Source: Bacillota bacterium
Lineage (GTDB): Bacteria; Bacillota; Clostridia; Lachnospirales; Lachnospiraceae
NCBI GenBank assembly: GCA_023409535.1
Contig: JAEYGZ010000038.1
Location: 329,197-393,196, forward strand
DNA length: 64,000 nt
Direction: 5' to 3'
A program made the translations under genes and the position numbers. Under the pieces are notes generated by a model. The model saw only the letters and a list, made by a program, of their open reading frames with translations, was not told where the DNA came from and did no database searches. Shown here one piece after another: positions 61,129 through 64,000 of the stretch (within the stretch, counting starts at the first letter, position 1; each line of letters opens with the position of its first letter).

Positions 61129-61165
61129 ACCGGCTCCGGATAAGAAAAGGAGCCGGTTCCTTTTG
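61129..61165 (+). terminator. terminator of the MerR gene
   Basis: ACCGGCTCC and GGAGCCGGT form a perfect 9-bp stem with an 11-base loop, followed by TCCTTTT. The rest of the gap up to 61388 holds an A+T-rich stretch with TATAAT-like boxes near 61285 that may be the glucanase promoter. Confidence 0.8.
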
Positions 61166-61388
61166 ATAGTGGATCTATAATAATAGGATCGGCACTAGGA
61201 TCGGCACAATCTCGTGAGCAGTAACTTATATAATAACCACATCGGATTTCAAAGATAAAATAAAGCAATAATTTATATAATATGGTATAATTACAAAACA
61301 CACTATGGTAATTACGTCTTAAACATACAGGGTAAGAAAATATAGTAAAATGAATAGGGGTTGAGCCGGAACTGAAGGGAGGTGCGGT

Positions 61389-62677
61389 ATGAAAAGAAAA
61401 AACAGGAGCATAAGAATTCTGTTTATAATGCTGTTTTTAACAGCATTACTGTTCGGCTGCAATAATGAGGAGAGGGGTAATCATGATCCGGAGGCACAAG
61501 TCTGGGAACAGATACCAGAAACGTTAGCGCCGGACAGATCAATAATACCGTTGCCAACAGCAGAACCGACTGCTGCGCCGGCTCCAACCGAGGTACCCGG
61601 GATAACGACGCAACCAACAGCGCAGCCATCAAAAACGGGGGATAAGCTTCAAGAAATCAGAGATATCCCTTCTTCAGAATTGGTGAAAGAGAAAAAAATC
61701 GGATGGAATCTTGGTAATACCATGGATGCCACAGGCGGCGAGGGCATCCATTCGGAGCTATCCTGGGGAAATCCGTTTACCACAAAGGAGATGATTGATA
61801 CTGTGAAGGCTGCAGGGTTTAATACTCTTCGAATTCCTACCACATGGGAGAAGCATTTGGGACCAGCGCCGGATTATCTCATTGACAAAGCCTGGCTTGA
61901 CCGTGTTCAGGAGCTTATTGATTATGCTGCTGAGAACGATATGTTTGTTATATTAAATTTGCATCATGAGGAATGGTATCAGCCGTTCTACGACAATGAA
62001 GAAAAAGCGGCAGATATGCTCGCTAAGGTTTGGAAGCAAATAGCGGACGCTTTAAAAATTATGAGGAACACCTGATTTTTGAAAGCATGAATGAGCCCCG
62101 GCAGAAAGGAACCAACTTTGAATGGAACGGTGGAAATAGAGAAGGCTGGGATGTTGTAAACAGGCTGAATGCAGCTTTTGTCAAGACTATCCGCAGCAGT
62201 GGAGGAAATAATCCGTTAAGACATCTTATGATACCGCCTTATGCTGCAACCTCAAGTATAAATGCCTGGAATGACTTTATCCTTCCCGAGGATGATAAGA
62301 TTATCGTATCCATACATGCGTATACTCCCTATAACTTTGCCTTGAATACAAGCGGAACATCAAAGTGGAGCATAGAAAATGCAAGTGATACCGGAGAGAT
62401 TGACTATCTGATGGATCATATTAATCAATACTTCCTCAGTAAAGGGATACCGGTTATCATCGGTGAATTCGGAGCAATGAATAAGGATAATACAAATGAC
62501 CGAGCTGCCTGGGCTCAGTATTATGTCAGTAAGGCAGCAGGATATGGGATTCCCTGCATCTGGTGGGATAACGGCGCATTCACCGGAAGCGGAGAGTTGT
62601 TCGGCTTGCTGGACAGAAGAAATTTAATCTGGCATACTCCGGAGGTTGTGGAGGCGCTGATGAAGGGATTAAAATAA
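61389..62677 (+). pseudogene. GH5 family endoglucanase lipoprotein, frameshifted
   Basis: The first part (61389-62075) encodes a lipoprotein signal peptide (LFLTALLFGC, lipidated Cys24), a Pro/Thr/Ala-rich linker (about 45-85) and the start of a glycoside hydrolase family 5 domain (KKIGWNLGNTMDATGGEG, FNTLRIPTTWEKHL, LNLHHEEWYQP). The second part, in the next frame, continues with RFKNYEEHLIFESMNEPRQK (acid/base Glu in the NEP motif), SIHAYTPYNFAL and PVIIGEFGAM (nucleophile Glu). A missing base after GCGGAC at about 62048 breaks the frame: inserting one C restores Ala-Asp-Arg-Phe-Lys-Asn. All active-site residues are intact, so it is either a very recent mutation or a sequence error. Secreted cellulase or related beta-glucanase activity is expected if whole. 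Confidence 0.85.
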
Positions 62678-62741
62678 AAAAACGGAAAATCATAATAATA
62701 ATCTTAATGGTTATGAACATGGTATATCAAAGGAGGATAAT

Positions 62742-63545
62742 ATGAGCGAGCTAGATGTAATTCAGAAGACGAAGGTTCCGGTGACACTTTCATTATTAGA
62801 CAGAGACTTTAAAAAATTAGGGATCGATAAGGGGGATATCATATTGGTTCACTCTTCTTTATCAGCAATCGGCTGGGTATGCGGAGAAGAAAGAACAGTT
62901 ATAGAGGCACTCCTTGCAGCAGTCGGGGATGAGGGAACCGTCTGCATGCCGGCGCATTCCAGCGGTAATTCCGATCCGGCAGGCTGGGCTAATCCGCCGG
63001 TTCCGGGCGAATGGAATCAGGTAATCTACGATTCCATGCCGGCCTATGATCCGCAGATTACACCCACAAGAGGGATCGGTAGAATTGCTGAACAATTCAG
63101 ATCTTACCCCGGAACATTGAGATCGAATCATCCCCATACTTCATTTACGGCAAACGGAAAATATGCGCAGGAAATCACGGAGGGACATATTTTGACACCC
63201 CAATTTGGTATGGGTTCGCCTTTGGGTATGCTATATCAGCTTGATGCCAAGGTATTATTACTTGGAGCAGCGTATGCTTCCTGTACATGTTTCCATATGG
63301 GAGAAGTGCTCTGCGGTAAAATACCAAAAGTAAGGCAAGGTGCAGCGATGGAGGTAAACGGAAGCAGGGAATGGGTCTGGTTTGATGACTATGAATATGA
63401 CAATGATGATTTTATATTATTGGGGAATGATTTTGAAAATGAATTTGAGGTTATAAAAGAAAAAGCAGGGAACGCGGATTGTAAATTATTCGGTATCCGG
63501 GCAGCAGTTGATTATGCAGCAAAGTGGCTCGTAAAGCACCGTTGA
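62742..63545 (+). CDS. AAC(3) family N-acetyltransferase-like protein
   Basis: The 267-residue product belongs to the Antibiotic_NAT family that includes aminoglycoside 3-N-acetyltransferases: GIDKGDIILVHSSLSAIGWV, EALLAAVGDEGTVCMPAHSS, TPTRGIGRIAEQFRSYPGTL and SNHPHTSFTANGKYAQEI with the catalytic-site His. Such chromosomal homologues (YokD type) are widespread in Firmicutes, and most have no proven resistance activity. AAAGGAGG precedes the ATG. It is the last protein gene before the rRNA operon. Confidence 0.85.
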   Translation: MSELDVIQKTKVPVTLSLLDRDFKKLGIDKGDIILVHSSLSAIGWVCGEERTVIEALLAAVGDEGTVCMPAHSSGNSDPAGWANPPVPGEWNQVIYDSMPAYDPQITPTRGIGRIAEQFRSYPGTLRSNHPHTSFTANGKYAQEITEGHILTPQFGMGSPLGMLYQLDAKVLLLGAAYASCTCFHMGEVLCGKIPKVRQGAAMEVNGSREWVWFDDYEYDNDDFILLGNDFENEFEVIKEKAGNADCKLFGIRAAVDYAAKWLVKHR

Positions 63546-63673
63546 TAAAAGTGCAGCTTGTGTTGTCAGATAATAATCAATAATATCGAAAGCTCTTTCA
63601 TTATAGAGGAAAGGGGTCCATTATAATTTGATAAATTGTTTAAAAAAAATAAAAAATTCAAGCTAAAAAGTTG

Positions 63674-63702
63674 TTGACAAAGGTATATGCATGTGTTATC
63701 AT
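63674..63702 (+). promoter_or_regulatory. rRNA operon promoter
   Basis: A perfect TTGACA (63674-63679) and TATCAT (63697-63702) are separated by 17 bases, preceded by A/T-rich tracts that may act as an UP element. Confidence 0.8.
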
Positions 63703-63985
63703 TAATTTTGCTGACGCGTTAAAGAAATAACGCAGAAAGCGCAATGAACCTTGATAATTGAACAGTGAAACAACCCTGAAAATTCTAAAAATATGAAGTT
63801 CCACATGGGCTTCAAAAATAGATTTTCATTAAGTATATCGAAAGATATGCAACGAACCGTATCGGTATGATCGGCCATTGATGGCGGCTCATATGGATAC
63901 ACCACAAAAACAGTAAAGATAACAGGATGCTTAACCAGTGAGTAACATCACAAATTGGCTAACGTTTATCTGACTGGATCAAAAA
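63703..63985 (+). other. 16S rRNA leader
   Basis: No coding frame is supported. The leader contains TTGATAATTGAACAGTGAAA, the kind of antitermination or processing sequence found before 16S in Clostridia, and ends directly at the 16S gene. Confidence 0.6.
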
Positions 63986-64000
63986 CTTAAACATGAGAGT
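63986..64000 (+). rRNA. 16S ribosomal RNA, first bases only
   Basis: The last bases, AAACATGAGAGT, match the 5' start of clostridial 16S rRNA, where GAGAGTTTGATCCTGG follows. The gene is cut by the window edge and the exact 5' end is an estimate. Confidence 0.6.

Noticed and set aside
1..64000. CRISPR array
   Set aside because: No regularly spaced direct repeats with unique spacers were seen, and no cas gene is present.

Overview
The window looks like a chromosomal segment of a low-GC, anaerobic Firmicute, most likely Lachnospiraceae (Clostridium cluster XIVa; related to Lachnoclostridium or Anaerocolumna). The grounds are strong purine-rich ribosome binding sites, a bifunctional AdhE, a two-subunit Fe-S fumarase, DUF3881, DUF4446 and DUF6774 family proteins, and the classical Firmicute origin gene order. 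No species name is claimed.

Layout. 24-3797: ordinary chromosomal genes (a tocopherol-cyclase-like protein with a problematic start, a PQQ-dehydrogenase-like beta-propeller, a DUF6774 protein, a YjjG-type HAD phosphatase). 3926-17546: an A+T-rich integrative element of about 13.6 kb inserted in the 3' half of a tRNA-Lys(CTT) gene and bounded by a perfect 47-bp direct repeat. It carries a tyrosine integrase with an excisionase-like gene, an XRE regulator, a DUF927 helicase-like ATPase, a DUF1643 protein, a RadC-DUF5688 pair, a stand-alone AAA/STAND-like ATPase, a SHOCT-domain protein and several microprotein genes flanked by long RNA hairpins. No relaxase or type IV secretion genes are visible. 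17505-31375: thioredoxin, TrmB, a flavoprotein, a D,D-carboxypeptidase, the phosphate regulon pstS-pstC-pstA-pstB-phoU-regulator-kinase with a three-repeat PhoP box, an IlvD/Edd dehydratase and tRNA-Arg(CCT). 31376-35278: a DUF3881 protein and adhE, with two Rex-type operators around its promoter.

35371-57319 is the replication-origin region. On the minus strand, reading away from the origin: rpmH, rnpA, yidD, yidC, jag, mnmE, mnmG, rsmG, a GNAT gene, a DegS/DegU-like pair, parA, parB and a DUF4446 gene, with three perfect parS sites. On the plus strand: dnaA, dnaN, an S4-domain gene, recF, gyrB and gyrA. DnaA boxes lie between rpmH and dnaA. Further downstream are a two-subunit fumarase, tRNA-Ser(GCT), an APH-like kinase, a MerR regulator with its operator, a GH5 glucanase lipoprotein broken by a one-base frameshift, and an AAC(3)-like acetyltransferase. 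The window ends in the promoter and leader of an rRNA operon, at the very first bases of 16S rRNA.

The most unusual material is inside the tRNA-Lys element: a 21-residue acidic Cys-x-x-Cys peptide gene followed by a long composite hairpin and facing a small membrane-peptide gene, a second microprotein-plus-structured-RNA unit, and an uncharacterised cargo set. A second notable structure is a mutually exclusive hairpin arrangement upstream of the DegS-like kinase.
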